A DNA stretch of 64,000 bases from Reticulitermes lucifugus (Eukaryota; Arthropoda; Insecta; Blattodea; Rhinotermitidae). A program made the translations under genes and the position numbers. Under the pieces are notes generated by a model. That model did not search any database, was not told where the DNA came from, and worked only from the letters and a program-made list of their open reading frames with translations. Shown here one piece after another: positions 35,551 through 47,711 of this stretch (positions within the stretch are counted from its first letter, which is position 1; every line of letters starts with the position of its first letter). The stretch is taken from assembly GCA_026260175.1 (NCBI GenBank), contig JAKCWW010000421.1, positions 49,606 through 113,605 on the forward strand, written 5' to 3'.

Positions 35551-37224
35551 ATGTTTGCCGTCTGCTGGGACTACATAGCTTTTAATGGTTGGGTGATTAG
35601 TGAATGATAAAACGAGAAGTATGTGAAAGAAAATGGTCTTCGCCTACTTTTGACATCCTATCCCGTAATTTTTCTTGAACCATGAGGGAACCATCATTGT
35701 ATTTGTACTGGGCCGAGCTGTTGACTCGAAACCTCCTGAATGCAAACCACCACGTTAGGTCGTAAAAGCATGGGCCTAGTAAAAATCGTGCAGTTATGTT
35801 TTGTACTGAGGAAGATACGAATTGTGGAAAAATGTTGTGTTGTTTAGCGCTGTAACAACTGACACGCACAGTGACCACTGTGCTTTGTTACTGGACTGTA
35901 GCTTTAATCTACTTACATTTTCTAATATTTTCTAATTAATGTTTGAGTTTATCATTTGCTTGAATTGCTGATTCTCTTGAATCTGAAGCATGCGTTATAC
36001 GATTGCTCATTGAAAGGGTTTCAGTCACAACTCTTGTCACCAAATTACTCGGATCGAAACAGGGGTTTCGTGTTTAACTCAGAAATGATTTAATGTTAAC
36101 TTTTTGTAACATTGTCTTTGGAACCTCTAGAGAGACAGATATGACATCGAAAGAATTGGAGATCCCCCACCACTCATCTTGCTGAAAGTGTTGTTAATAT
36201 TTTACGTTGCTGTTAGGATGACACGGTTTCGAATTTATTAGAATTCCGGTTGGAATTATGTTCTTATCTAGGTTCACCGTTGCCTTTCTTAATGCTGCTG
36301 AAGTACTTAAAATAGACAACTACCATTTCCTATGGACCATACCGTATAAAAATGATACTCACTTCAGCGGGACGGCCGTGTATTAAAACGGACTAGTACA
36401 TTAATGACAGGAATAAAACAAGTTCCTCTTACAAAATAAAACATTGTGGCAACTGTTGATTCATACATGTGTGTTTATTGAGATGAATTTTGCTCTCTGT
36501 GTGATTCATTTTATCACGTTATCAGTACCTCAGACGGTATAGCATTTAAGATTGGAAAGAAATTGGAAGGAAGGTTTCTTGGCCCAGGAGTTTATCCCGG
36601 ACTTTGGCTGGACGGACTGAGAAGAAGCCTCAAAACCACAGAACAGACAGTGTTCCGGCCCAATTTCGATGGGTACCTCCCGAAAACAAATCTGGAGTCA
36701 TGGCATCATACGTGTCCGAGTATGGGAACACCTTAACTTCAGTAAAGTTTCGCCGATCCCCGCGTGCAAGTAGTTGCACCTTTAGCCTCCGTTAAGTGAG
36801 ACAGTACACAGTGACCAAAAGAGCGTGTCTGATCTGGTGCAATCGGCCAAGGCCAGCAGTTCGATTCTCTGACAAGCTTTTTAGAGTGGGAATATAAACT
36901 GGGAAGTTTGACAGAAAGTCCGTTTCATGTAAATTGCAAAGACGGTGTAATTATTGATTGATTTGAACACAAGGCCTCTAATGAAGCGAAATTATTAGGA
37001 GAATTATTTCATACTTGGCAATGGGAAGCAGGGCAATCTGAGTTTGAAATCCGAAAGATGAACATGTTACTGGATGCAGCATTTTCACGAGTAAACATAT
37101 CACTCGAACTGTAAATTTTGACATGCAAATCAACGAACCAAGTTCAAAATGTGTAACCACACCAACGATCAGGACTCCGTGTGATACAGTGACGTTATAA
37201 TACGCGTGAATACATCGAGTTTTG
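35551..37224. other. No recognisable feature
   Basis: Non-coding. 36.83-36.88 kb (GCAGTTCGATTCTCTG) may be a box B relic but is too weak to call. Confidence 0.45.
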
Positions 37225-37462
37225 GTCATCGACGAGTCAGTGTGTAGCTCCGTGGTCGGCCTTCAGGAAACCGACGACATTGACGTCGGTCTGCCGATGA
37301 GTCAACATAACGCGCCTGGGATTGGTCTTCGGTGGGTAAACATAGCCCTTGAGCTTTATCGCTTTGTCTGGCTCCGAACGAGTAAACGTATAAATCCGGG
37401 TTTGGATTTCAACGAGTGAACATATAATTCTGTCATAGGACTTCGACGAGTAAACACATTAT
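37225..37462 (+). repeat. Degenerate tandem repeat, about 34-44-bp period
   Basis: The motif CGACGAGTAAACATATAA recurs in diverged form at about 37231 (GACGAGTCAG), 37296 (GATGAGTCAACATAA), 37331 (GGTGGGTAAACATA), 37378 (AACGAGTAAACGTATAAA), 37411 (AACGAGTGAACATATAA) and 37445 (GACGAGTAAACAC). A possible outlier lies at 37087 (CACGAGTAAACATATCAC). Spacing of about 34-44 bp (64 in one interval) suggests an old satellite. Confidence 0.6.
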
Positions 37463-38105
37463 TCTAGTTTTGAATCAGCATCAAGTAAGTAGAAGTACTG
37501 AATATTTTGAAGTAGCCTGTAATCGTAAAACTGCAGTGAAGTGTCGTTATTGCAATCGCTGGTACACAACGCAATACAACAGTGTGCTGGGCGTCATGCG
37601 AGACACAATGCGGGGGCAAAGTGCAGAGATTCTTAATGTTAATGAGGGTCGTAATCAGAGATGCCACTCACTGGCTGTAAACGCTTAATTTTAAAAAGCC
37701 ACTGGTCCCTTTCGAAAGCTGTCCGTTGTGTGCCATGTAGCGTACGTCGTCGTTGGGTACTGGACAAGAAACTTTTGAAAAAAAGAGTCTGAGTAAAACG
37801 TCGATCGTCAGACTTGAAGGAATTAATTTTATTAGCCCAGAATTATTCTGTAAAAATCTTTAAATAACCTTAATCTTCTAAAGCCTATTGGTTACTGCAC
37901 GTACCGCCATGTTTCACGCTCAAAACCCCCACTGCCTGTCCATAAAATGTATTTGTTTCGTATGATAAATACAGGAAAGAGAGATCCTCCCCCCCCGGGC
38001 ACAGAATCGACCGATTGGTTATTATAACCCAGACGGAATGTGTTTAATGCGAGTCAGAAACTGTATCTTTAAATATAATTCAAGTTAATCAGTCTTTAAA
38101 TGGTT
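37463..38105. other. No recognisable feature
   Basis: Non-coding. Confidence 0.5.
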
Positions 38106-38329
38106 AATTATGTAAGTTTTTTTCCTATGGCTCGACAGCCTTATATGGGCCTGGGCCTCCTCGTTTCGTCGAGGTTTNNNNNNNNNNNNNNNNNNNNNNN
38201 NNNNNNNNNNNNNNNNNNNNNNNNNNNCAAGAGACAGACATCCATGCCCCCGGTGGGATTCAAACCCACGATCCTAGTAAGCGAGCGGCTTAGACCGCAC
38301 GGCCACTGGGATCGGCAATTATGTAAGTT
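38106..38329 (-). mobile_element. Mosaic SINE: SINE-B head with SINE-C tail, exact TSD, N gap
   Basis: The minus strand starts at 38316 with a tRNA-Leu-like head (TGGCCGTGCGGTCTAAGCCG) and box B GGGTTTGAATCCC. After an N gap (38178-38227) it ends with sequence nearly identical to the SINE-C tail (GAGGAGGCCCAGGCCCATAT ... CTGTCGAGCCATAGG). One exact 13-bp duplication, AATTATGTAAGTT (38106-38118, 38317-38329), brackets both parts, so they were inserted together. The gap hides the junction. Confidence 0.8.
38178..38227. other. Assembly gap (50 N)
   Basis: Run of N within the mosaic SINE; the size may be nominal. Confidence 0.95.
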
Positions 38330-41300
38330 ACTAGCTATTAATTCTTATTCATTAATCATAATCATTCGCTGCAAACTACGTTAAATTCTTCCCTTATAAT
38401 TTAGGTGCGTGTCGTTATCTAATATTTTCTTCTAATTCTGAAAAGCGCGTGCTGCCGAAATACTACGAACGTGACACTTCTGATACATTTACTCGCATCA
38501 GTAACCAGCTCACAGGAATGCTGATCGGCAGTTCTGTATTCCAAAAATTTTTTGTTCTGGCAGAGGTTTTGCTGGTGTATAATGCCACTTCATCGTTTCG
38601 TGCTTTAGTCGGCAGCAGTGTGCATTAATCTCGTGTACACGACTTATCTTAGACGGCCGAGGACCTGTCACTCTCTTTGCCTGTCTAACCCCAGACAAGA
38701 AGCGACAAAAACTGAATAGTCGTCCGTAACACACACCGAGGCGCGGCATAGTAATGAAGACATGAAACACAACGGGGGGCTTTCTGTCGATCTTTTATTG
38801 TGTCAGATATCAAAGTTATATTCTTTTTTCGGACGACCTTGGATATAGACTCTTAGAAATGACAGTGTCTAGAGTATGCTGGTCGTTGGAGTAGGAGCTC
38901 TGGTTCAGTTGCATCTTTTAGGCAACTGCTTTTATCACCGACGAAGAAAAAGTGAAGTAAAGTCCAGTGATATTAAAAGTGGCTTCACGTGTCACTGCAC
39001 GATTCTAAAAGCTGTAAATAGTGAGATCTTACAGCTTATATTTTCAGGTGTGATTTCGTCTGTCGTTTTCCCATTAGATTTCTATTTGTCGATCAGGATG
39101 ATTGATTTACCCTTGTAGATGTTGCATGACATCGAATGAGGGGGAGGGTAGTGAATGGCTATGTATTTGAAGGGTATATCTTAACTGAAGTAAATAACAA
39201 AAATTTGTCATTTTATCCAGTAATTTATAAAATCGGTAAGACACAACCCTTATTGGAGCCTACGGGATGAAAGACTGAAGAGCCAAAGATTTGCATAAGA
39301 GAAGAGGAAAGATTGTAATGGTAGAGGAACATTAATAGTGTAGCGTATGACCAGTGTAAGTAGGTACATGTTTAAGGTATGTGTGCTCCGAAGGAACCTG
39401 GTGTAACACGGGTGCTGTGAATTCGTGTAAAGAATGAACCACAACCTAGTAAATAAAATAAATAAATACGCGTAAATAAGGTATCCGATAAGTGCCTACA
39501 ACTTTCCGAATGATGTAAATTGTTCAGAATATTTGAGTAAGTAGTTTTTAGTGCATTTACTTATAAAAATTCTTCTTCTGTTCTTCATTTCTCATATCTC
39601 TGCGAATTACTTCATCATATCAAACATTGCACTGGATGTTATATTTGACAAATACAAAAAAAAAAGCAAGAAATGTATAAAATTAGTTCCGCTGTAACTT
39701 CATAGACAAATATTACTTCGTAAATTGAAGTGTATTTTACGGTAAAATTCATCTCAGATGAATGAGCTGTCATAATGTAACTTAGGATTAGATCAAATGG
39801 CGGTTTATCTGATGGCAGTACTGAAAAAGTCGGGTTTAAATCCGGAAGGGCATTTAAAACCTTTGGAGAGTGAAGAAGGAGAGAGGGGCCGGGATGTAGT
39901 GACAGACTTATTTGTTACAGGGGAAGGAAAGAATTTAATGGATATGACGTTCTCGGGCATCGCCCGCTTGTCCTTCTCGTAAGGGCAGGCTGGAGGCTAA
40001 AATTCACCAGGTACAGTAAACACAGTCCGTCTCCATTACAAAGACTTCCAGGTTAATGCTGTATAGGGGAACAGGATTGGCCAGAATCATACGGAACGCA
40101 TAGATACATTGTGTGGGCGAAATGTCTAGTTTTTGTGTGTCAGACGTGGCGGTGTATGCAGTAAGCGGTGGCGTATGAGGAGTCAGCAAGCAGTGCAAGA
40201 ACTTTGCTGGCTCAAGGACGGAGTTTGTTGGTTGGTTGATGTTACGTAATTATATCATTTGTTGTTTAGTAGTGGATTGATCATGCTTGGGTCAGCGTAT
40301 CATGTACAGTACGAATCTTGTCTGTACTGATCTATAAATATTGCGCATTGTGTGTACGTAACACAATAGGCAATCCTGAATGGTAGTTTTTAGGGTTGAT
40401 AACCATGTAAGCTGTAGGGGTTGATAATCAGAATACTGTGTAAGGGTGAGATGATATAAGAAGCATACTACGCATCACTGCTTACCCCCACCCCACCCCA
40501 CCCGCCCTAAATATATATATACAAAGCAGCATGGAGAATGAAGTAAGATGGAAATGTGGGTCGGAATCATGGTAGGAGGTTTGGGAGTTTGGGTTGTAGG
40601 GAACAGGGGGCTGAAAAACGAAACGAGGCAATAAAGATGTGAGAGGAGAGTAGGGTGAACGGGAGGGACGAAATGACGCAATAAGAAGAGTCAGAATGTA
40701 ATGGGAAGAGGGGAAGCGTGGACCGAAGACATCGGTTGGTAGTAAGGGCATCGGGGACGCCGTTGGGGTAGAGACGACGCGACTCACACACACACACACA
40801 TCTACACACACGCACTCCCTCTGCATACTGCCGCTTCCCTTCTCAGTATGCTGCAGTGCCAGCAGACACACAGGCACGTAAAACAGAAATTCTGTTGCTT
40901 TATTTAAGTGGATGGCGATTTCCCATTTGTTACCAGCCACATTTTGTACAGTCCATAATGGTAGTTGTGACTGCGCTGACGTTTTTCCTTTAACAATTGG
41001 TAAAGCAAGTTAACCATTTAAAGCATAGTGGTTAGTGTTTTTACCATCAGGTTTGCAACTGAAAACTCATCATTTTTTAAACACCCTGTAGGCCTATGGA
41101 TGTTTTCCGTATGATTTTTACAATAAACAACCTTTATTTTCGTATAAGTATGCGTCGATTGGTTTTTCTAACGGAAACAGACTGTACTAGGTAGGGTAAC
41201 AACTTAACTTGTGTATAGGTTATTTTTTTATGCGACCAGTGTCGTTTGTCACTTCTCGCCGCATGTGTGTGGGCCACTCAGCGACAACGGTTTATGTGCG

Positions 41301-41527
41301 AAGCGAGCCGGCAGGTAGTGACAAACGATAATCGGAAGATAAAATAATGTCCCTGCATATTGTAGATGAATTTCAGTCTTAAAACGTTAAAGATTATTAT
41401 CCACTTATTTGACTGGGATTTATGCAGTCGCATAAAATCTATATCCTGTTGGTGACATTGCAGTGCAGTTTGTGTTGGTTAGCATTTGACGTAAATATAA
41501 ACTAACGTGCCTGTAGACACTTCATGA
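38330..41527. other. No recognised element; low-complexity stretch at 40.48-40.87 kb
   Basis: Purine-rich plus-strand sequence (GGGAGG, GAGAGGAG) and a (CA)n run at 40791-40809 create overlapping minus-strand frames of 152, 82 and 68 codons with Ser/Pro/Leu/Cys bias. They show no family signature and are judged non-coding. The rest is featureless. Confidence 0.5.
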
Positions 41528-41761
41528 TTTTTTTTTCTGTGGCGTAACCCCTACTCGGGCATAGGCCGCATCATTGTTGAGGTTTCGAGATCACACACAG
41601 ACACACCACACTCGGTAGGCCGTCGTGGAGACCTTTACCTGACAACATACAACATTCATAAGAGACAGACATTCATGCCGCCGGCGGGATTCGAACTCTC
41701 AGTCCCAGCAAGCGAGCGGCCGCAGACCTACGCGTTAGACCGCGCGACCACCGGGATCGGC
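41528..41761 (-). mobile_element. SINE-B copy 2
   Basis: The minus-strand head GCCGATCCCGGTGGTCGCGC leads into GGTCTAACGCG (box A) and GAGTTCGAATCCC (box B). The body has TCTGTCTCTTATGAATGTTG, GTTGTCAGGTAAAGGTCTCC and CCTACCGAGTGTGGTG. The tail has GGCCTATGCCCGAGTAGGGG then an A-run. A short CCC/GGG hairpin near the 3' end parallels the other tails. No target duplication seen. Confidence 0.8.
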
Positions 41762-42964
41762 ATTATCTGAATTACCATGTGTATGCTCGTTCACCGCGTT
41801 AAATTCTTCTGTCTTGATACGAAGAATAGTGATTTTCTAAATCTTGGCCCTTTTGGGATTGTTAGCGAAATTCTGAACTTCATGAGGCACATTTTTAGTG
41901 AGTTGTGCATTAGAAATTTGGTTGTTCTGACTTTCTCTGCGTTAAAACTTCTTACTGTACTTATCACTTATAATTACGTAGGACTTTATGCATTTATGTT
42001 GCTCTGTTCTTTTGATTTATTTGGCATGTGAAGTAATATAAAGCAATATTTTCACATGTTTGTTACCCGTATTACATTTACCACAAAAATGAACGACACA
42101 TTGAAAAGCAAACCCGGATGAAAGAGAAAAAAAGAAAACACCGTAAATTTTGCTGTTCTTATCGATGTACAAATAAATAATTTTAATTTTTCTGAAATAT
42201 TTCTTCTGGTGCACTTGAAGTGACGCATCGAATACATCAAGCCAGAGGGTACATTGTTACCTTCATAAGTTGAACGTCATTAAACATCAAAAGCAGTAAA
42301 TCCCAATTACGTAAACTCCTTCGTTTTACGTTTATTTAATTATTCTTAAAACATTATTATTCTCTGTGCAGAATGTAATTTAAATTAGAATTAATTTAGT
42401 TAATCAATCGGCTTAATTATTGTCACTAAGTTCCCAAAAATCCCTTTCTTTTAACAAGTAGATGCTTCGCAAGGATCTGCTTTACCGAAGGACTGAGAAT
42501 ACTTTTTGAAATGTTTCTTGCTTTCTTAATTAGTCGAGAACTGTTTCTTGCTATAAGCTCTTTTAATGCCTCGTTATCATTGGAAGCCTTTGAATGCAGT
42601 CAAACAGTAATATTAACCTCTCAGAAAGATATTCAGTAACAGTTGGCTGTGGTTGACAAAGAAGTTAATTAACTTCTACTTTCTTTTTCTGCGTACAAGC
42701 TAAAGGGCCGTGAAAGACCGTTCTACTCTTCGATAGAAAGGCCTAACACTGGCCGCCATCAGCACAGAGGGCTGAATGTAAATCACCGCATAACAAGCAT
42801 TTATATGCAAGCAATGCTTTATCAAAGTATTTATTTGAAATACCTCTTTTTTTCGCCTCATCTCCTACAATTCGCAGTTGTATGTAAAACCGCAACAACG
42901 AAATATCCAGCTGGCCTCAATTGAATGGGTGGTTAACAAAGTAGTACATTTAGTGCTCACCCAG
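41762..42964. other. No recognisable feature
   Basis: AT-rich; an 84-codon plus frame at 41777-42031 has no motif. Confidence 0.5.
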
Positions 42965-43275
42965 TCACTATATTCTGTATAATATTTTACTTGTGTTCTT
43001 AACTGGAATGTGAGGAATACAAAATATTGAATTCTTCCAGACTACAGGCCATGATTCAGCATAGGATCGAGACATCTGTGCGACAGAATTGTTGAGATAC
43101 TGAACAGGACTCGGTGTCCATACGGTCAGTTCTTTTCTGCATTGTGATTTCCTGGTGTATTTTACTGGAATGTCGGGGATACGGAATGGTGAATACTGCT
43201 GGACAACAAACCAAGATTCAACCCTTATACACGTGATATCGAGATAATGTGCGACTAAATGTTTGAGATTCCATG
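42965..43275 (+). repeat. Diverged tandem duplication, about 150-bp unit
   Basis: Two consecutive stretches share in order ACTGGAATGTGAGGAATAC / ACTGGAATGTCGGGGATAC, then GACTACAGGCCATGATTCA / GACAACAAACCAAGATTCA, ATCGAGACATCTGTGCGAC / ATCGAGATAATGTGCGAC and TGTTGAGAT / TGTTTGAGAT. The identity by eye is about 65-70 percent, so the duplication is old. Confidence 0.55.
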
Positions 43276-44173
43276 CAGCGTTCTTTGAAGAATGTCACAG
43301 CGTGGTGAGGGTTGGTTGCCTTGGGGTGAGTGTCGTTGTGTGATTACGCTGCGAGACGCCTAAGTCGTTCTGAAACTTTTCACAGCTTTCCAATATTCAT
43401 TTTGTATGAACCGTAGGGCGATATGTGATAACCACGAAATGGGGTCATTATAACTTCTGGTAGTATCATATAAAGGACGAGCAGTTACGTCATGTTCATA
43501 ACGATAATGTGAGATACAGCATCCTGTTTAAAATAACCGCATGTACCATTAGTTGTAGAAGGGAGTGTCACATATATGATAGTTATATGATATGATGGAA
43601 TTTGAGATTTGACGTTCGCACAGCGGTGGTGTTGACGACGACAACCTTATGGGATATGCACCGCGTAGACTGGTACAGTCATTCCTCACTATACGAGCTT
43701 AATTGGTTCCTCCAAAACTGCATGTAAGGCGAAAACTCGTTAAACGAAAAGTATTTTCCAAATATTAACCGTGTTATAAGTTTTATTTTGTTTCAAAGCT
43801 TAAAATTTTCTCCCCAACGTATAAGTTTTACTTTGATGGAAGTCAGAACGGTACTAAGTTGGAAGGAAATAACGCTAATTGTCAGTTGCTGTATTTAAGT
43901 GGCATTCACAGTCATTACATTATTAAAGTGATGGAATACGCATAAATATCAGGCACAATCCTTGTTATAAACTTGAACGTGACACAAACGAAAGTTAACC
44001 AAATGTTTAAAAAGTAAATTCTTGTGTTGGAGTTGGTGGGTTATCAGGGTCAGAATCTACACATTCGAGATGATTCGGGAAGCGACAACAGCTGAGGAGA
44101 GGCGCCGAAAACAGCGATATTTTTGCGACATAAAAGAGATCGTATAAGACAAAATTGGCTCGTAAAATGAAAA
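43276..44173. other. No recognisable feature
   Basis: Non-coding. Confidence 0.5.
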
Positions 44174-44460
44174 ATGGGTATTAATTTGTGCGTTTTTTAT
44201 AATCCAGAACTAGTAAACCGAATGCCCGTACGCCGTACTGTGTATAGTTACCGACGTTTCGGAGGAGCTTGTTGCCTTCATCTTCACCGTAGTCCAAGAA
44301 GAGTCGTCTTGAAGTACCCTGAAGATGCAAGCAGTATGCCGCTCCGAAATGTCCTTTTGTGTACCTACCCATCTACACGGCGACATATCTACGACTACTT
44401 GAATCTTCAAGTTGTAATGCCTTTGCGTGTTAGTTGGATAAGATGTTACGTAGCCTAAAA
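44174..44460. repeat. Hammerhead-associated repeat, head-to-head pair
   Basis: On the minus strand 44252-44287 reads GTGAAGATGAAGGCAACAAG, then CTCCTCC-GAAAC-GTCGGT. On the plus strand 44319-44353 reads CTGAAGATGCAAGCAGTATG, then CCGCTCC-GAAAT-GTCC. The two are imperfect inverted copies about 70 bp long each. The plus-strand peptide YRRFGGACCLHLHRSPR and the minus-strand YCLHLQGTSRR are the usual spurious peptides of this insect repeat. Core or stem I defects make activity unlikely. The 142-codon minus frame 44210-44638 is a by-product. Confidence 0.6.
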
Positions 44461-47400
44461 AAAAACTGGTGCCGCAACTAGGAGAGCAGTGCACAGGACT
44501 TCCCGTGGGAAACAAGTGTAATTCTTGCAAGTAAGTATTCTTGTAAGTATTTAAAGCAGAAACTTCTCTCTCTAAATATATTTGCTCCGGATTTTCAAAA
44601 TAATATACCTCTTCTGGATACGCTGCAGGACAGCGCAACCTTTTGTAAGTATCGTCGTACAGGACGTAGTGTATTTCTAAATCCTTATCTTTCTAAAGCA
44701 GCCATGCAAGTGAAAGATCTCTCCTCCAACATATTTTATAGCATCAAATTTGTTATTTTGCTTACAGAAAACAGAACAGATGAAATCAAGTTTCTGTAGA
44801 CGTTGTGAGAGGACGTGACAGTACTGTAACTCTCTGTGGTGATTTTCCTTTGGCTGATGCAGGGAACACAAATTCCATCTCTTTAGTTGTCCTTTATTCC
44901 TTTATTATACATGCGTCTTCTTAGAGAGGCTTTTTATTTCTTGATCTGCTGACGGTTAATTCTAAGACAGAAACAGAATGAATTTGCCGCTGTATGGCCT
45001 TCATGTACAGGTCTCTTTATATCCTTGGTTTATTTAACGGTTCTTGAACTTGATAAAATTACACAGTTTTGAACGATGGGACATTGAGGCTGTTATCGCC
45101 TCGTTTAGGGCACTGCCGTGATATTTACTTCGAAAGACCAAAACATTAATTTATAGTAGCCTGTTTCCGAACCGAAATTTGAATCCATGACGTCCCGGTT
45201 GGGAAGGAGGGTTGCTGCTCACGCGACAGCGATGTTAGTTTCTCCGTTCGTAACAATTCGATCATTGTGCGTCTAAAAGAGCTATACTGTGATCGCAAAG
45301 ATGTCAGCGTACGTCACCAAGAGAGAGATTGTAAGCCAGATCTTAGCCATGTGAATGTTATCAAAGTTGGGCACACTGTTGAATGCGACCACAAAGCTGA
45401 GTAGTTTAGAATTACACGTAGTTGCAGTCTTTGTGTTCTTGCAGAACTTCTTTACTTTGCTTTGAATTGTAAACGTGTTTTTCTTAACATTTCTCTGAAA
45501 GAAAGGTGTTATCCTCTCCTCAGGTCGATTTTTTCGCGTAATTACCCCATCCCGGAATATACATTGGTTTTATTTTGTTAGTATATTCAATCGTAATTTA
45601 TTCTAAAGGTGGCTGGCAGTCGAGAAGATGTTTCGTCATCCAGGGAAGATCAGAAGGAACGGGGAGTCGTCTTCTGTCCGGTTGCACATACAGCATGAGC
45701 CGCTTTGCTTTCGAAGCTTATTGCTTGGTAGATTTGATAGTACGGTTACAAATTCCTTGTATTTAGTTAATTATTTAATACACTTAATACACGGACATTT
45801 AAAAAAAATGTGTAAACCTTGGAGCTTTTTGAGCTGTTTAGGCATATTTTATGTCATGTAGTGTTATTTTTAGTGATGAATCGCTTTTTGGGACATTTGA
45901 TCTTTTTAAACTCCATAATTGAACGATACGAATTAACGTTTTATTCCTACAATTGTTACTGTAATTATCCAATAATGAATGTAAGTGTAATGCGCTCTGT
46001 CTTTTCGGAGATGAAACGTGCGAACAGGGGGGCGGATGTTAATAACCTCCCGATTATGCTTTTACTTCAGGTGCTTAGTACCAAGAATAAATAATACTAT
46101 TCCTTTCTCACAAGAAACATGTGGATGTTATTAGTTCTACTGTAACTAATTAAGCCATGGTGCACTAATCCGGGGCGCCAGGTCGCCATGGTGACTAAAT
46201 GTTGTACTGTGGCGCCTAATATTTGTGGGTCCTCCGTATGAAACTTGCTTTATGTCACCCTTCTAATGCCTAGAATTTTGAAGTGGCTGTTAACTTTTTG
46301 GAAACTTTTTACACTCCTGCATTATGATTTCAGTACTCATCTTTCCTGTGTTATTTGTCATTCCGTTTTCATGTGCACAGAAAGTATTATTTTACCTCCG
46401 ACCCTTTAAAGAATCAAACTGAAAACTTACCCTAAACAGAAATTACCCGAAAATTTATATAATTTGAGTTGTTTACACCCAGCAACGTCCATCTATAGCT
46501 GCTGTAGCTCCTAAAATGAAAGTGTTGAAGTAGCTTGGAATTATGTTTGCAACCATGCAATTATATGGAGTTTCCTTTTTCGGTTAACTAATGACTTCTT
46601 TAACACGAAAAGGAATGAAGTGGCATGATTATTTTCCGGTTTAATTTTAAGTGCTGCCATCATCCCACGTCGAGACCCTCCAAGCTTGCCACAAATCATT
46701 TTGTTTATATGAACACGCTTACGTACTGTAAAGTGTATATCGCTGGAGACGCTCCAAGACTTTTTGTTGCCATGGTAACATTTGGAAGTGTCGCCGCCGC
46801 TCAGGCACCTTGTGCCCCAGAAAGTGGATTAAAACTATAATAATAAACAATAGGGAAGGAAAAACAAGCTGTGCACTGCGCGGTTACACGTTTGCCTCCT
46901 GTCGTGCCTGCAACCCAACTTACTCATGTGTACATCAAAGCTGCATCTATAGCGGTGCTTCACGCTACTGTACAGTAGGGCTCATTGAGTGCAGTTAACA
47001 GGTTTTAAGCCCTGTCGTCTGATGCGTAGACATCAAGTAAAATAGAAGTTCATTACGTTTGCAAATCCATATTAATGTCATCTTACTATTCGGTAGATGG
47101 ATTAATATTAGATCGAGTAGCAGATTAGAGGAGTGGTGATTTTTTAGACAGATAGTCGGACACATGCATATATATAAGTAGATTACGACTGTCTCCAAAT
47201 CCTTGCTTACAATTAATAACCAGTCGTCCTCTTTAAGTCGTCACTGTACAATCTCTGAAATTGACAAACCAATATAAAGTTTAAGATAAATTTATCCTGT
47301 GCCTAATTAAGCACAGACCTATAAAGACGAGGAGGGAGGGTAAGTATAGGTCCACGCATTTTGAATTCGGCGCAAGATGGAGGTGTGTTATCATCTTTAA

Positions 47401-47506
47401 ACTCCTGTCGGTTTGATGCCGGGAAAAAGACCCCTGATGGCCATTGAATATAAGGCTGGGTGAAAGCCAAAGCTGGCTTAGACTGTGAAGGAATAAATAT
47501 CTTGGC
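44461..47506. other. No recognisable feature (3 kb)
   Basis: Non-coding. 45175-45245 may hold a decayed tRNA-like head on the minus strand, too weak to call. A short local repetition (GCCATGGTG...GGCGCC) lies at 46153-46230. Confidence 0.45.
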
Positions 47507-47711
47507 TCAATTTATTTTACACCAACTAATGCACACGTAAAACCACTTTTTTTTTAGTTTTTATTGTAAAATGTACCCCTACACGTGTTTCGATCCTCGG
47601 ATCATCGTCGACGATGATTCGAGGATCGAAACACGTGTAGGGGTACATTTTACAATAAAAACTAAAAAAAAGTGGTTTTACGTGTGCATTAGTTGGTGTA
47701 AAATAAATTGA
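47507..47711. repeat. 205-bp near-perfect palindrome carrying two head-to-head hammerhead motifs
   Basis: Arms 47507-47609 and 47610-47711 are reverse complements with one mismatch near the centre and one length difference in a T9/A8 run. There is no spacer; the centre is ATCATCGTC|GACGATGAT. Each arm holds GACGATGATTCGAGGATCGA (or a one-base variant), then AACACGTGTAGGGG, i.e. the 3' part of a hammerhead: hairpin GATTCGAGGATC, GAAA, stem III ACA-CG-UGU, triplet GUA and GGGG of stem I. The outer ends (GTGCATTAGTTGGTGTAAAA) match the family 3' block. The CCCC-CTG half is lost at the junction. Confidence 0.9.

Noticed and set aside
40482-40940. 152-codon minus-strand frame as a gene
   Set aside because: Arises from purine-rich and (CA)n low-complexity DNA; biased composition and overlapping alternative frames.
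44210-44638. 142-codon minus-strand frame as a gene
   Set aside because: Covers the inverted hammerhead-associated repeat; peptide fragments are the usual repeat by-products.
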